Shown here: positions 19,616 through 27,526 of the stretch, in pieces
Layout of the letters: every line of letters begins with the position of its first letter
Numbering within the stretch: the stretch's first letter is position 1
NCBI GenBank assembly: GCA_963793295.1
Contig: CAWBZX010000044.1
Location: forward strand, 31,368 to 95,367
Direction: 5' to 3'
Source: JAHDHW01 sp963793295
Lineage (GTDB): Bacteria; Bacteroidota; Bacteroidia; Chitinophagales; Saprospiraceae
Length of the DNA stretch: 64,000 nt
The notes under the pieces: model-generated
Seen by the model: only the letters and a program-made list of their open reading frames with translations
What the model was told of the DNA's origin: nothing
Databases searched by the model: none
Made by a program: the position numbers and the translations under genes

Positions 19616-20248
19616 ATGATTTTACAATCTGGTTTTATTGCAATTAAAAATATCACTTTTGATACCCTTGGAGAAGTCTTCTCTAAGTTCAGGCTTATTG
19701 ACACCAAAAATGATAAACTACTGAGTTCGTTCACACAAGTTGAAGAAATCATTGAAAATAAATTATTTAATCCTGGTGATTACAGACAAAGAAGAATTGT
19801 TTGGTCTGAAAAAGATTGGATAGTTATAGAAGATACTTCTTTCCTTTTATGTTCGAATGAAAATGCTCTCCAGGAAATTGCAAAAGAATTTAAGACTAAA
19901 GTGTATTCATTTTCTTCAAATGAAACAAGTTCTAGTTATGGTTTTATCTATGCAACAGAAAATCATTTTAGATCTTTCGCTGTAAAAGATGAAAAAATCG
20001 TGAGGAATATAGGCGAACAATTAGAGGCTGAAGAGCAATTTCGTCTAAATGAACAGCCTAATTATAATGACATCTTAACCATGTTTAAAAAATTAGGGCT
20101 TGATTGGGAAGAAGTTCCTAAAGCAACAAAATTCATTGTTAAAGAACTTGAAAATAGTGAAGAACTGAACGAAGAAATTATGAAAATCATGGATTCGTCA
20201 GGTCTTAGTAAAGTACAAGAACAAAAGCCCTGGTGGAAATTTTGGTAA
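19616..20248 (+). CDS. Uncharacterised cytoplasmic protein
   Basis: About 210 residues from the ATG at 19616 (a TTG at 19601 is an alternative, but it abuts the truncated repeat). The sequence is soluble, with mixed strands in the first half and a helical acidic second half ending KPWWKFW. I recognise no family. It sits between a truncated and a full hairpin repeat, ten bases before the latter, as a single-gene unit. Confidence 0.7.
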   Translation: MILQSGFIAIKNITFDTLGEVFSKFRLIDTKNDKLLSSFTQVEEIIENKLFNPGDYRQRRIVWSEKDWIVIEDTSFLLCSNENALQEIAKEFKTKVYSFSSNETSSSYGFIYATENHFRSFAVKDEKIVRNIGEQLEAEEQFRLNEQPNYNDILTMFKKLGLDWEEVPKATKFIVKELENSEELNEEIMKIMDSSGLSKVQEQKPWWKFW

Positions 20249-20257
20249 AAATAAAAA

Positions 20258-20371
20258 AGCTGATAATAATGGCTGTTCGTCTATGCCGACGAGGCCTGTC
20301 CACAGCTAATTCGTTGCAGCAAACGTACTGGAGAATTTGCTTACACATCGCATAGTCCAACATTTCATACC
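20258..20371 (+). repeat. attC-like hairpin repeat, copy 5
   Basis: Left arm GCTGATAATAATGGCTGTTC, right arm ending CGCATAGTCCAACATTTC. The centre is more diverged than in other copies, but the outer and GGCTRT/ATAGTC blocks are kept. Confidence 0.75.
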
Positions 20372-20385
20372 ATTAAGAAAAAGTC

Positions 20386-21042
20386 ATGAAAATTTACTTG
20401 ATACCAGGATTGGGGTTTGATAATCGAATTTTCGATAATTTTTTATTTGAAGATATTGATTTTGAATCCATTAATTGGATTGAACCGGAAATGAATGAAA
20501 GTATTACTAAATATGCACAAAGAATCGCTGAAAGAATAAATGGAAACTTGGGTAAAATCATTTTGATAGGGCATTCTTTGGGAGGAATCTTAAGTCAAGA
20601 GATATCAACTTTAAAAAATATAGATAAAATCATATTAATTTCAAGTATCAAATCAAGAGAAGAATTACCTTTTCACTTTAAAATTATTAATCCATTAAAT
20701 TTGCATAAGTTATTTACAAAGAATCTTGTAACAAAAACAATCAAATTTTGGGGAAAAAGACATGAATACGAAAGTTGGGAAGAACAAAAATTAGTTAAGG
20801 ATATGATTAACAATCAATCAAATTTTTATCTACAATGGGCATTAAAACAACTATCAATTTGGAAATCTCCGAAAATACCTTCATCCACAGAAATATTTCA
20901 CATTCACGGAGATTCGGATAAAACATTCCCAATAAGGCTGATTACAAATCCTCATAAAATTGTTAAGAATGCTGGACATTTTATGGTTTTTAAACATACA
21001 AGTATACTTAACAAGATGGTAATTGAAGAATTGAAAAAATAA
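20386..21042 (+). CDS. Alpha/beta hydrolase
   Basis: 218 residues, an alpha/beta-hydrolase fold enzyme of unknown substrate. The oxyanion-hole region is IPGLGFDN (6-13). The nucleophile elbow GHSLGG spans 62-67 with Ser64, the acid is Asp178 in HGDSDKT, and the catalytic histidine is His198 in NAGHFM. The strand order and length fit small esterase/lipase-like members. There is no signal peptide, so it is cytosolic. The gene starts right after hairpin copy 5. Confidence 0.88.
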   Translation: MKIYLIPGLGFDNRIFDNFLFEDIDFESINWIEPEMNESITKYAQRIAERINGNLGKIILIGHSLGGILSQEISTLKNIDKIILISSIKSREELPFHFKIINPLNLHKLFTKNLVTKTIKFWGKRHEYESWEEQKLVKDMINNQSNFYLQWALKQLSIWKSPKIPSSTEIFHIHGDSDKTFPIRLITNPHKIVKNAGHFMVFKHTSILNKMVIEELKK

Positions 21043-21044
21043 AG

Positions 21045-21251
21045 GAAGGGACTAGTCTTCCTTTTGATTTCTCCATAAATGGAAATGTGATTTATTATTC
21101 CCAAAACGAAACAGCCTCCTTTTTTGATAAGGAACTAGTAACTTGGAATATGGTAACTAAAATTATTATGAATGAAGGTAAAATTTCACGAATTGAGATG
21201 TACTTGGATTCTACACCCATAGAAGAAGTTTATGGAATTTATAAACAGTAA
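21045..21251 (+). pseudogene. C-terminal remnant of an NTF2/SnoaL-like protein
   Basis: Directly after the hydrolase stop, a start-less frame reads LPFDFSINGNVIYYSQ, then NMVTKIIMNEGKISRIEMYL and DSTPIEEVYG, then a stop at 21249-21251. The pattern (strand, then GKISRIEMYLD) matches the last two strands of the NTF2-like fold. It is a truncated gene lying just before hairpin copy 6. Confidence 0.55.
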
Positions 21252-21253
21252 AA

Positions 21254-21349
21254 AGCTTGCAGAGAACAATGGCTATTCGTCTATGCCAGCGATCTTAGCC
21301 CGCGGCAAATTTACTGGCACGTAACATAGCCAAAAGTAGGTGCAAGCAG
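21254..21349 (+). repeat. attC-like hairpin repeat, copy 6 (internally shortened)
   Basis: Left arm GCTTGCAGAGAACAATGGC, right arm ending CATAGCCAAAAGTAGGTGC. The inner GCAAATTC block runs directly into ACTGGCACG, so the central hairpin is deleted. Its own ends are complementary (GCTTGCA with TGCAAGC). Confidence 0.8.
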
Positions 21350-21367
21350 AAAACAGAACAATAATTT

Positions 21368-21844
21368 ATGGAACCTCGAATTGAAGAATTAGCTGAAAAG
21401 AAATTAGTTGGTAAGCGAATTAGAATGAGTTTAGCTAACAATAAAACCGGTGAACTTTGGAGAAGTTTCATGCAAAGACGGAAAGAAATAACTAATAATT
21501 TGACAACCGAAGTACTTTCGTTACAAGTTTACGAACCTTTGTATTTTGAAAATTTTGATCCTAATAATGAATTTGAAAAATGGGCATTAATTGAAGTGCC
21601 AGACTTTGAAAACGTTCCAAACAACATGGAATCTTTTGCTTTGACTGGTGGACAATATGCAGTTTTTACGTACAATGGATCAAGCACAGATAATAGTATT
21701 TTTCAGTACATTTATACAAAGTGGTTACCAAATTCAGGATACATTCTTGATAACAGACCACATTTTGAATTATTGGGAGAAAAATATAAGAACAACGCCC
21801 CAAATTCAGAGGAAGAAATATGGATACCAATTAAATTAAAATGA
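21368..21844 (+). CDS. GyrI-like / AraC effector-binding domain protein
   Basis: 158 residues. The order is EPRIEELAEKKLVGKRIRMS, a helix with WRSFMQRRKEI, then VYEPLYFENFDPNNEFEKWA, GGQYAVFTYNG and a final EEIWIPIKLK. This is the GyrI-like small-molecule-binding (SHS2-type) fold found alone or fused to AraC/MerR regulators. There is no DNA-binding domain here, so it probably binds a hydrophobic compound. Its stop overlaps a tiny frame that follows. Confidence 0.85.
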   Translation: MEPRIEELAEKKLVGKRIRMSLANNKTGELWRSFMQRRKEITNNLTTEVLSLQVYEPLYFENFDPNNEFEKWALIEVPDFENVPNNMESFALTGGQYAVFTYNGSSTDNSIFQYIYTKWLPNSGYILDNRPHFELLGEKYKNNAPNSEEEIWIPIKLK

Positions 21845-21909
21845 TAAAGCCAACACCGAAATATTTGGAAAAAGCTAAACTTAATTTGTGTACACCTATT
21901 CCAGAATAA
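21841..21909 (+). CDS. Very small coupled reading frame (22 residues)
   Basis: The frame starts at an ATG overlapping the stop of the GyrI-like gene (ATGA) and reads MIKPTPKYLEKAKLNLCTP, then IPE and a stop. Nothing supports expression beyond the coupling; it may be the tail of a deleted gene. Confidence 0.25.
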   Translation: MIKPTPKYLEKAKLNLCTPIPE

Positions 21910-21921
21910 GACAAAACAAAA

Positions 21922-22380
21922 TTGGTGATTTTTAAAGATGAAATAAATACAAGTTTAGAAATTCTTCAAAATAAGATGAAAGAATTGATATTGTTTTATC
22001 AAAAGGGATTCGACTATCAAAAAATGGTTTATGAATTTTGGAATGCAAAGAATGTTTTAGGTCATATCACATTTTGGCACGAGAGTTTTGCAATAAATAT
22101 CAGCGATTTAGCAGATGATAATATACCCAAACCACTGAAAGGTAAACTATCGGAAGTAAATAAACTGAGTGTAGAAACAACTTCGAGTTACTCAATTGAA
22201 GAATTAATTGGGAGATTACAAGCTGCCCAAAAAACTATCGAGAAACATATTTTTAATGAAGCAATTGGTATAATTCCCTACAAGAAAGGTTCAAGAGGAT
22301 ATTCAAGAAAAGAGCATTTAGATATAGTAGCTACTCACATAAACAAACATCTCAAAGACTTGAAAAAGAAATTTAAATAG
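21922..22380 (+). CDS. ClbS/DfsB-like four-helix bundle protein (first of two)
   Basis: About 152 residues. The start is a TTG at 21922 or a GTG three bases later, as no ATG is in frame near it. The four-helix pattern, with WNAKNVLGHITFWHESFA in helix 2 and a final HLDIVATHINKHLKDLK, fits the DinB/DfsB/ClbS superfamily. ClbS in colibactin producers is a self-protection protein that hydrolyses the toxin's cyclopropane. Family membership does not prove that activity here. The gene is one base before the next member. Confidence 0.75.
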   Translation: MVIFKDEINTSLEILQNKMKELILFYQKGFDYQKMVYEFWNAKNVLGHITFWHESFAINISDLADDNIPKPLKGKLSEVNKLSVETTSSYSIEELIGRLQAAQKTIEKHIFNEAIGIIPYKKGSRGYSRKEHLDIVATHINKHLKDLKKKFK

Positions 22381-22381
22381 T

Positions 22382-22879
22382 ATGGCAAGACCAAAATCAA
22401 AACCTGAACTACTCAAATTGAGCAATGAAAATTTCAAGAAGCTGAATGACTTTATTGAGCAAAAAAACAAAGAAGAACAGAATAAAGAATTTCCCAAAGG
22501 AACAATGAATAGAAATATTCGTGATGTTTTGGCTCATCTTCATCATTGGCATTTAATGATGTTAGATTGGTATAAAGTCGGTATGTCTGGCCAAAAACCG
22601 GAAATGCCTGCAAGAGGTTTTACTTGGAAAACCACGCCAGATTTGAACAAATGGATTTTGGAACATTACAAAAATTCAGACCTTGGTGACGTTAAGAACC
22701 TCCTAAAAGAAAGCTTTCAAGAGGTTCAAAAAATTATTGAGCGCCATTCTAATCAAGAATTGTTTGAAAAGAAAAGGTATAAATGGACAGGAACCACCTC
22801 CCTTGGTTCTTATCTGGTTTCTGCAACATCGAGCCATTATGATTGGGCTTTGAAATTGATAAAGAAGGTAAAAAAATGA
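22382..22879 (+). CDS. ClbS/DfsB family four-helix bundle protein (second)
   Basis: 165 residues with the clear DfsB/ClbS signature. It begins ARPKSKPELLKLSNENFKKL and has MNRNIRDVLAHLHHWHLMML in helix 2, GFTWKTTPDLNKWI in the middle and SHYDWALKLIKKVKK at the end. ClbS homologues protect against, or repair damage by, genotoxins, as known from colibactin clusters; the substrate here is unknown. It lies one base after the related gene, and its stop overlaps the next start (ATGA), so three genes are coupled. Confidence 0.87.
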   Translation: MARPKSKPELLKLSNENFKKLNDFIEQKNKEEQNKEFPKGTMNRNIRDVLAHLHHWHLMMLDWYKVGMSGQKPEMPARGFTWKTTPDLNKWILEHYKNSDLGDVKNLLKESFQEVQKIIERHSNQELFEKKRYKWTGTTSLGSYLVSATSSHYDWALKLIKKVKK

Positions 22880-23469
22880 AAAAAAACATCTTCATATTAA
22901 TAATTGGTCTTTCAATAATTTTGAGCTGTATGCCAAATTCGGACAAGAACCAAACAAGACAAAAAACCACCGACTCAGCAAAGAGTATTGAACAACTAAA
23001 CATTCCTCCAGAAAAAACCGTAATCGATTTCTTAAAATGGTACAAAGAAAATTACCAACCCATCAACGATATTGAGCTAATTTATTTGGCCCCAGGTGAT
23101 ACAATTATACCTTATTCCGTTGATGCAATTGGAACTAAAAAATATCTTGAATATTTTGAGAACAGTGGTTACGTTTCGAAAAACTATATAAAATATTGGT
23201 CTAACTACTTTTTAGAAAGACAGCAATATTTTGAGGATAATTTGGAGTTTGATGGACCACCTTCTGGATTTGAGTTTGATTTTGTATTATTAACTCAAGA
23301 AGTTGATGAAGTATTAGATTCGATTGAAAATCCTGAAATATTAAACTCGGAAATCACAAAAAACCAAGCTATTGTGAAAATTAATATTTCGATGAGATTA
23401 TCTTTCTGTTTGACAAAGTCGAATAACCAATGGCTGATTGATAAAATAGAGAATATTGGTCTTGAATGA
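22876..23469 (+). CDS. Putative lipoprotein
   Basis: I place the start at the ATG at 22876, which overlaps the previous stop and gives a proper lipoprotein signal (MKKNIFILIIGLSIILSC, lipidated Cys18). About 197 residues. The mature part ends with NQAIVKINISMRLSFCLTKS followed by NNQWLIDKIENI, a pattern seen in DUF3828- or NTF2-like periplasmic proteins, but I am not sure of the family. It is the last gene of a four- or five-gene coupled set before hairpin copy 7. Confidence 0.75.
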   Translation: MKKNIFILIIGLSIILSCMPNSDKNQTRQKTTDSAKSIEQLNIPPEKTVIDFLKWYKENYQPINDIELIYLAPGDTIIPYSVDAIGTKKYLEYFENSGYVSKNYIKYWSNYFLERQQYFEDNLEFDGPPSGFEFDFVLLTQEVDEVLDSIENPEILNSEITKNQAIVKINISMRLSFCLTKSNNQWLIDKIENIGLE

Positions 23470-23484
23470 AATAAAAAATAAACT

Positions 23485-23570
23485 ATACCCAATAATAGCT
23501 ATTCATCTATACCTGCGAACTGAATGCTCAAACCAATTTTGCTGACAAGATGTATAGCCCTTCGTCACCT
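23485..23570 (+). repeat. attC-like hairpin repeat, copy 7 (short)
   Basis: Left arm ATACCCAATAATAGCTATTC, right arm TTTTGCTGACAAGATGTATA followed by GCCCTTCGTCACC. The left box ACCCAAT fits the attC R-box pattern well. The inner part is shortened. Confidence 0.75.
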
Positions 23571-23663
23571 ATGATATTAAAAAAAGGCAATTTTAAATTC
23601 CTTGAAGAATTAGAAGATGATGAAAATGGAAAAATTTGGAAATGGGCATTTAAGAGAAATTAA
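23571..23663 (+). CDS. Tiny reading frame (30 residues) between two hairpin repeats
   Basis: The frame reads MILKKGNFKFLEELEDDENG and then KIWKWAFKRN. It starts directly after hairpin copy 7 and stops about ten bases before copy 8, so it is the only content of a roughly 100-base unit. It may be a true micropeptide, or the end of a gene whose first part was lost. No homology recognised. Confidence 0.35.
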   Translation: MILKKGNFKFLEELEDDENGKIWKWAFKRN

Positions 23664-23671
23664 AAACCTCA

Positions 23672-23765
23672 AACAACACTGGCTTATCGTCCATACCAAC
23701 GATCCCAGCCTACTGTAAGTCTGCCTATGCCGGCAGGTAGGTTCACTTCAAGCCCGCTTGGGCCT
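23672..23765 (+). repeat. attC-like hairpin repeat, copy 8 (variant with inner REP-like hairpin)
   Basis: Left arm CAAACAACACTGGCTTATCG, then TCCATACCAACGATCCCAGC. The centre contains CTGCCTATGCCGGCAGGTAG (23721-23740), a short palindrome absent from most copies. The right outer arm is not recognisable. Confidence 0.65.
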
Positions 23766-23846
23766 AAGAATTTGAAAAATTCTTAACTTAGATTTTGTTA
23801 CCCTATTTCAGGGAAAAAATTTCAATTTGATTTTTTAACTTGTATA

Positions 23847-24410
23847 ATGAAAAATCTATTTATGAGAGTATTACTGTTTGGTTTTTTACTTATTTTATTA
23901 TTTGCTCCAGGATGTAATACATCATCAGAAAAAACAACAAGTATGGAAGAATTATCAGAGAGCGAACGTAAATTATGGTTTGAAGGTTCTAACGAAATCG
24001 AATGCAATATTGAAAAAGTGAAGCATTCTTTTGAAAATATCGGAGAGCATTACACCGGGATCATCAGTCTCATGCCAGGAATGATGGGTGTTGAACTCGT
24101 AGAACAGGGGACTGACTTTGTAATCATCAAAACAAACGAAGGCCTCATGAAACGAACGAATATTTCCGTGCTCATCCATGCCGATAGTGTGGTTGTGGAG
24201 TTCGATGAAGAGTACCAAGCAGGTAAAGCAACCAATACTAAGTCTCACTTCATGGACGAATTTACCAATAGTGGTACGGGAGTCAAACATCGGACTGTCA
24301 TAAGTGGTGTTGAGGCGTCTGGATTTTTGGGATTCTTCTATCGAAATTTCGGCAGCTCCAATACAGGAAACGCTTTCTTGGAGTCATATAAAACCTATTT
24401 AGAGAAGTAA
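23847..24410 (+). CDS. Lipoprotein with SRPBCC-like domain
   Basis: 187 residues with a lipoprotein signal (hydrophobic 5-20, lipobox APGC, Cys23). The mature domain starts NEIECNIEKVKHSFENIGEH, continues with strands EQGTDFVIIKTNEGLMKRTN and VVVEFDEEYQAG, and ends with a helix NAFLESYKTYLEK. This order is that of a polyketide-cyclase/SRPBCC helix-grip fold, but the call is by pattern only. It is alone between hairpin copies 8 and 9. Confidence 0.7.
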   Translation: MKNLFMRVLLFGFLLILLFAPGCNTSSEKTTSMEELSESERKLWFEGSNEIECNIEKVKHSFENIGEHYTGIISLMPGMMGVELVEQGTDFVIIKTNEGLMKRTNISVLIHADSVVVEFDEEYQAGKATNTKSHFMDEFTNSGTGVKHRTVISGVEASGFLGFFYRNFGSSNTGNAFLESYKTYLEK

Positions 24411-25181
24411 ATCTCATTCCTTCTTTAATTGCTTGGTGTTGTTGAAAATCAATTTACCACTGGTCATCTTATTTCTTTCAATTTCAATGTCTATGCTTCA
24501 TTTGAACAATTACTCAGATTTCAGTAAAAACGATCGTGTCTATAAAGATGACTGGAATAAACAAAAACTCCTAAAGAACTAGGAGTAGCTTTCAGTATAA
24601 TTAAACTTTTTGACTCTCCATAACTGATTTCAAATCCTGAGTTGGTTCTATATCATCAATTATGCGTCAAATGCAGTTATGATTGGACTTCTTTACGTTT
24701 TGTTATATAGTTTAATAATAAATTGAAAACCATACATAACAATGTTAATTGATCCAAGCAAGCGAGGCCTATCCTCAAAAAACTTGCCTTTGCTGGCAAG
24801 TAGCTTCGCTAGAAGCCGATCCGATTTGTAAAATTTGCTGACACATCGCATAGCCCATCGTTATCTGCAGTTGGGATTGGAACTGGGTTGAATTCTTTCA
24901 ACTTGTAATCTGCAAGAAGTAATATTATATGAAGTGATAAATGTCATGACTACTATTAACAGATATCATCGCTTTACTATTATAAATCATAAAACTTGTA
25001 GAAGTTGAAAATACTTCGCATAGAAAAAATGTAAAACAGAAATAATTTGCATTTGCAATCGCTATTTCGTTTGTTTTTTTTTGGAGCAAATAAAAATTTA
25101 AATGCATGCAAAATAATGTTTTCACCTATCGTAAATATTAATAATTCATTAAAACTATGAATTAAAACAAACTCTTTTATT
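24411..25181. other. Long intergenic region around hairpin copy 9
   Basis: Apart from the repeat at 24731-24870, both halves lack supportable genes. Short minus-strand frames here are low-complexity. Confidence 0.55.
24731..24870 (+). repeat. attC-like hairpin repeat, copy 9 (long variant)
   Basis: Left arm CATACATAACAATGTTAATTG, shortened at its inner block; right arm TTTGCTGACACATCGCATAG, then CCCATCGTTATCTGC. The centre carries ACTTGCC/GGCAAGT (24782-24801), corresponding to the extra hairpin of copy 8. The outer arms TAAC/GTTA pair. Confidence 0.75.
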
Positions 25182-25577
25182 ATGAAGAACTTAATCAAAA
25201 TAACTTCAGGATTTTTTTTCCTTTTAATTATTTCGTGCTCGCCACAAATTAATTATTTGGGCAGTAATTATCCCCCAACCCAGGATGTTGACATTTTTTT
25301 TGATGAACAGGATATTCAGAAAGATTATAAAGTCATGGGCATGATGAAAAATGAAGGATCTGAGATGGAATTAGACGATACAGAAAGCGTCAAAAATGCT
25401 ATGATAAAAAAAGCAAAATCAGTAGGAGCTGATGCAATTCTATTTTTGGAATTTTATTCGGAAAAGGTTACTAATGAAACTACAAATATTGAAAATATAG
25501 ATAACAATAAAACGGTTGCCACTTCGACTCAGAATACCGCAAAAATCTATGAGGCCAAATTATTAAAATATCAATAA
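25182..25577 (+). CDS. Small lipoprotein
   Basis: 131 residues. Signal MKNLIKITSGFFFLLIISC with lipidated Cys19. The mature part starts with YLGSNYPPTQDVDIFFDEQD, continues KDYKVMGMMKN and has KAKSVGADAILFLEFYSEKV. The K-x-GADAI segment occurs in several small periplasmic lipoproteins of Bacteroidota and in DUF4156-like proteins. Role unknown. It is followed by the C_GCAxxG_C_C gene on the same strand, 116 bases away. Confidence 0.75.
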   Translation: MKNLIKITSGFFFLLIISCSPQINYLGSNYPPTQDVDIFFDEQDIQKDYKVMGMMKNEGSEMELDDTESVKNAMIKKAKSVGADAILFLEFYSEKVTNETTNIENIDNNKTVATSTQNTAKIYEAKLLKYQ

Positions 25578-25693
25578 AAGGAAACCTCTTTTAAATAATC
25601 AAAAAAATCTTCTGCGAAACATGTGGAGTCGATATATGATATGCATTGAACGGATATACTAAGCTAAACTAATCAGTTAGCTACAATTAAAAA

Positions 25694-26563
25694 ATGAATT
25701 CAAAAAAAGAAAAAATGAATATCTCAAAAAAGAATCCACAAGACGCCAAAAAGATATTTAGAAAATGTGGTACCTGTTCCCAAACATTCGCTCATTTATT
25801 AAATCGCGAATTCGGTCATCCCAAAGAAGTAGAGGAGCATGCCATAGACCCCTTAGCAGGTGGAATAATGAACCTGGGACATCAATGTGGAATGTTATGG
25901 GGGTCAGCATTGGCTGTTGGAGCAGAATCATTTCGTAAAAATAATGACCTTGATCAAGCTATCGCAGTAGCCGTAACGGCAACCCAACACATTATAGAAT
26001 CCTTTTTAAATAGGACAAATACTGTTAATTGCCGGGAGATAACGGGTTATGATTTGAGCAGCGTACTCGGTTTGGTAAAATTCGGACTGAAAACCATGCT
26101 CAAGGGCATTGATAACAGTCCTTGTTTTAATCTCGCGGAACAATGGGCTCCGGAAGCTATCCAATCAGCATCGGAAGGCTTGTCTGAACAAATAGATTTA
26201 TCGCAACAGCCTGTAAGTTGTGCTTCTGAAGTGGCAAAAAAAATGGGAGCCAGTGATGAAGAAATGGTTATGGTTTCAGGATTTGCTGGTGGTCTTGGTT
26301 TGAGTGGCAATGCTTGTGGTGCATTGAGTGCGGCAATATGGATGAAAACACTCGACTGGTGCAGAAAAAACCCAGGAAAAACTCCTCCTCTTTTTAATAA
26401 TCCGAACGCAAAAAAATTATTAAAAGCATTTTATGAAGCGACTGACGCTGAAATTCTTTGTAATAAAATATCAGGGCAACGTTTTAAAACCATAGATGAT
26501 CATACAGCATTTATGAAAAAGGGAGGTTGCGAAAACCTAATCAATGTACTTGCGCAATCATAA
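25694..26563 (+). CDS. C_GCAxxG_C_C family protein
   Basis: 289 residues (an ATG at residue 8 is an alternative start). Two halves each carry the family signature: LGHQCGMLWGSALAVGAE followed by a Cys in TVNCREITGYD, and LSGNACGALSAAIWMKTL followed by DWC. The conserved cysteines suggest metal or redox-cofactor binding. The family often accompanies redox enzymes and is assumed cytosolic, but its reaction is not established. Single-gene unit. Confidence 0.85.
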   Translation: MNSKKEKMNISKKNPQDAKKIFRKCGTCSQTFAHLLNREFGHPKEVEEHAIDPLAGGIMNLGHQCGMLWGSALAVGAESFRKNNDLDQAIAVAVTATQHIIESFLNRTNTVNCREITGYDLSSVLGLVKFGLKTMLKGIDNSPCFNLAEQWAPEAIQSASEGLSEQIDLSQQPVSCASEVAKKMGASDEEMVMVSGFAGGLGLSGNACGALSAAIWMKTLDWCRKNPGKTPPLFNNPNAKKLLKAFYEATDAEILCNKISGQRFKTIDDHTAFMKKGGCENLINVLAQS

Positions 26564-26586
26564 TTATTAATAAGAATAATATACAA

Positions 26587-26655
26587 ATGAAAGCCATTGG
26601 CTTGTATTTGAAAAATGAATACAGAATAAAAAATGGAAAGATCGTTGAATTTTAG
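26587..26655 (+). pseudogene. Possible C-terminal tail of an NTF2-like protein
   Basis: A 22-residue frame ends LKNEYRIKNGKIVEF. The NGKIVEF strand is typical of the end of SnoaL/NTF2-like proteins. Too short to be a gene; probably a relic. Confidence 0.35.
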
Positions 26656-26872
26656 AACCCCGGCAGTTTTGTTTCTTAATTCCATATTTCAACTCTTGTC
26701 TTAAAACATTAATCCAACGTGAGATTGCCTTTTGAAATACTAATCATCTCTTTCTCCTAAAATAACTGCAAAATATTTTTTAGGTGTTTTCTCACTTATT
26801 AAAGTTTGTCCAATAGAAATAATTGACCTTTTCCTAAAACCGAAATCCTTAAAAAAATATAACTTTTGAGAT

Positions 26873-26880
26873 TATATTTG
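26873..26880 (+). promoter_or_regulatory. Possible -7 element of a Bacteroidota promoter
   Basis: TATATTTG matches the Bacteroidota -7 consensus TAnnTTTG. It ends five bases before the ATG at 26886, which would imply a leaderless or nearly leaderless transcript. No clear -33 TTG lies at the right distance. Confidence 0.35.
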
Positions 26881-26885
26881 CTTTC

Positions 26886-27416
26886 ATGAATAAATTAATC
26901 ACAATTTATTTATTAACATTAATATTGATCATTCCAAATTTGGGGAAAGCCGTGATTCCTCATGATCACGAAGTAAAATCAAACATCTCGTTAAATATTT
27001 TGAGCGCTGATGATTTGGTTAATCTTGGCAAAAAAGAAATTGAGCAAAAAATTGGAAGGAAGCTAAAACTGAAAGAAAAAATTACATTCAGATTGATCAA
27101 GGCAAAATTAAAAAAGCTAGAATATCATACTCCTAATCAATCAAACAAATCACTGAAAACTGATGGTTTTGCGATAGCTGGATTGTCAACAAGTTTAGCA
27201 GGGTTTTTAGGATTAATTGTTTTTTCTGGTCTTCTGGCAATACTTTTTGGTTTAGCATTAGGAATTATTTCAGTAACTTTTAGCATAATTGCGTTAAAAA
27301 GAATCAAACTTAAACCGGAATTGAGAAAAGGAAAATTTTTAGCAATTGTCGGATTATTTTTAGGAAGTACACTATTATTAATATCAATATTAGGTGGAAT
27401 AGGATACCTGATGTAA
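26886..27416 (+). CDS. DUF4190-like membrane protein with signal peptide
   Basis: 176 residues. A signal peptide or first helix (residues 5-20) is followed by a charged region of about 70 residues. Two long hydrophobic segments come next: GLSTSLAGFLGLIVFSGLLA and its continuation, and FLAIVGLFLGSTLLLISILG. The glycine-rich GLALGIISVTFSIIALKRIK between them is typical of DUF4190 proteins. Function unknown; inner membrane. It is followed by hairpin copy 10. Confidence 0.72.
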   Translation: MNKLITIYLLTLILIIPNLGKAVIPHDHEVKSNISLNILSADDLVNLGKKEIEQKIGRKLKLKEKITFRLIKAKLKKLEYHTPNQSNKSLKTDGFAIAGLSTSLAGFLGLIVFSGLLAILFGLALGIISVTFSIIALKRIKLKPELRKGKFLAIVGLFLGSTLLLISILGGIGYLM

Positions 27417-27430
27417 GAACTAATAAAAAA

Positions 27431-27510
27431 CGGCCAGAACAATGATAATTCGTTTCTGTCAATGAAGTTTCCCACGGCAAATTCGCGCTAAATTTTGTGC
27501 TCACTAAATT
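27431..27510 (+). repeat. attC-like hairpin repeat, copy 10 (right arm lost)
   Basis: Left arm CGGCCAGAACAATGATAATTC and centre CCCACGGCAAATTCGCG are recognisable. The right arm decays after TTTTGTGCTCAC. Confidence 0.7.
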
Positions 27511-27526
27511 ATAAAAAAAGATCATT

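Noticed and set aside
23721..23740. Possible CRISPR or stand-alone REP unit
   Set aside because: Only one exact copy, no regular spacing, and it lies inside the variable part of a hairpin site.
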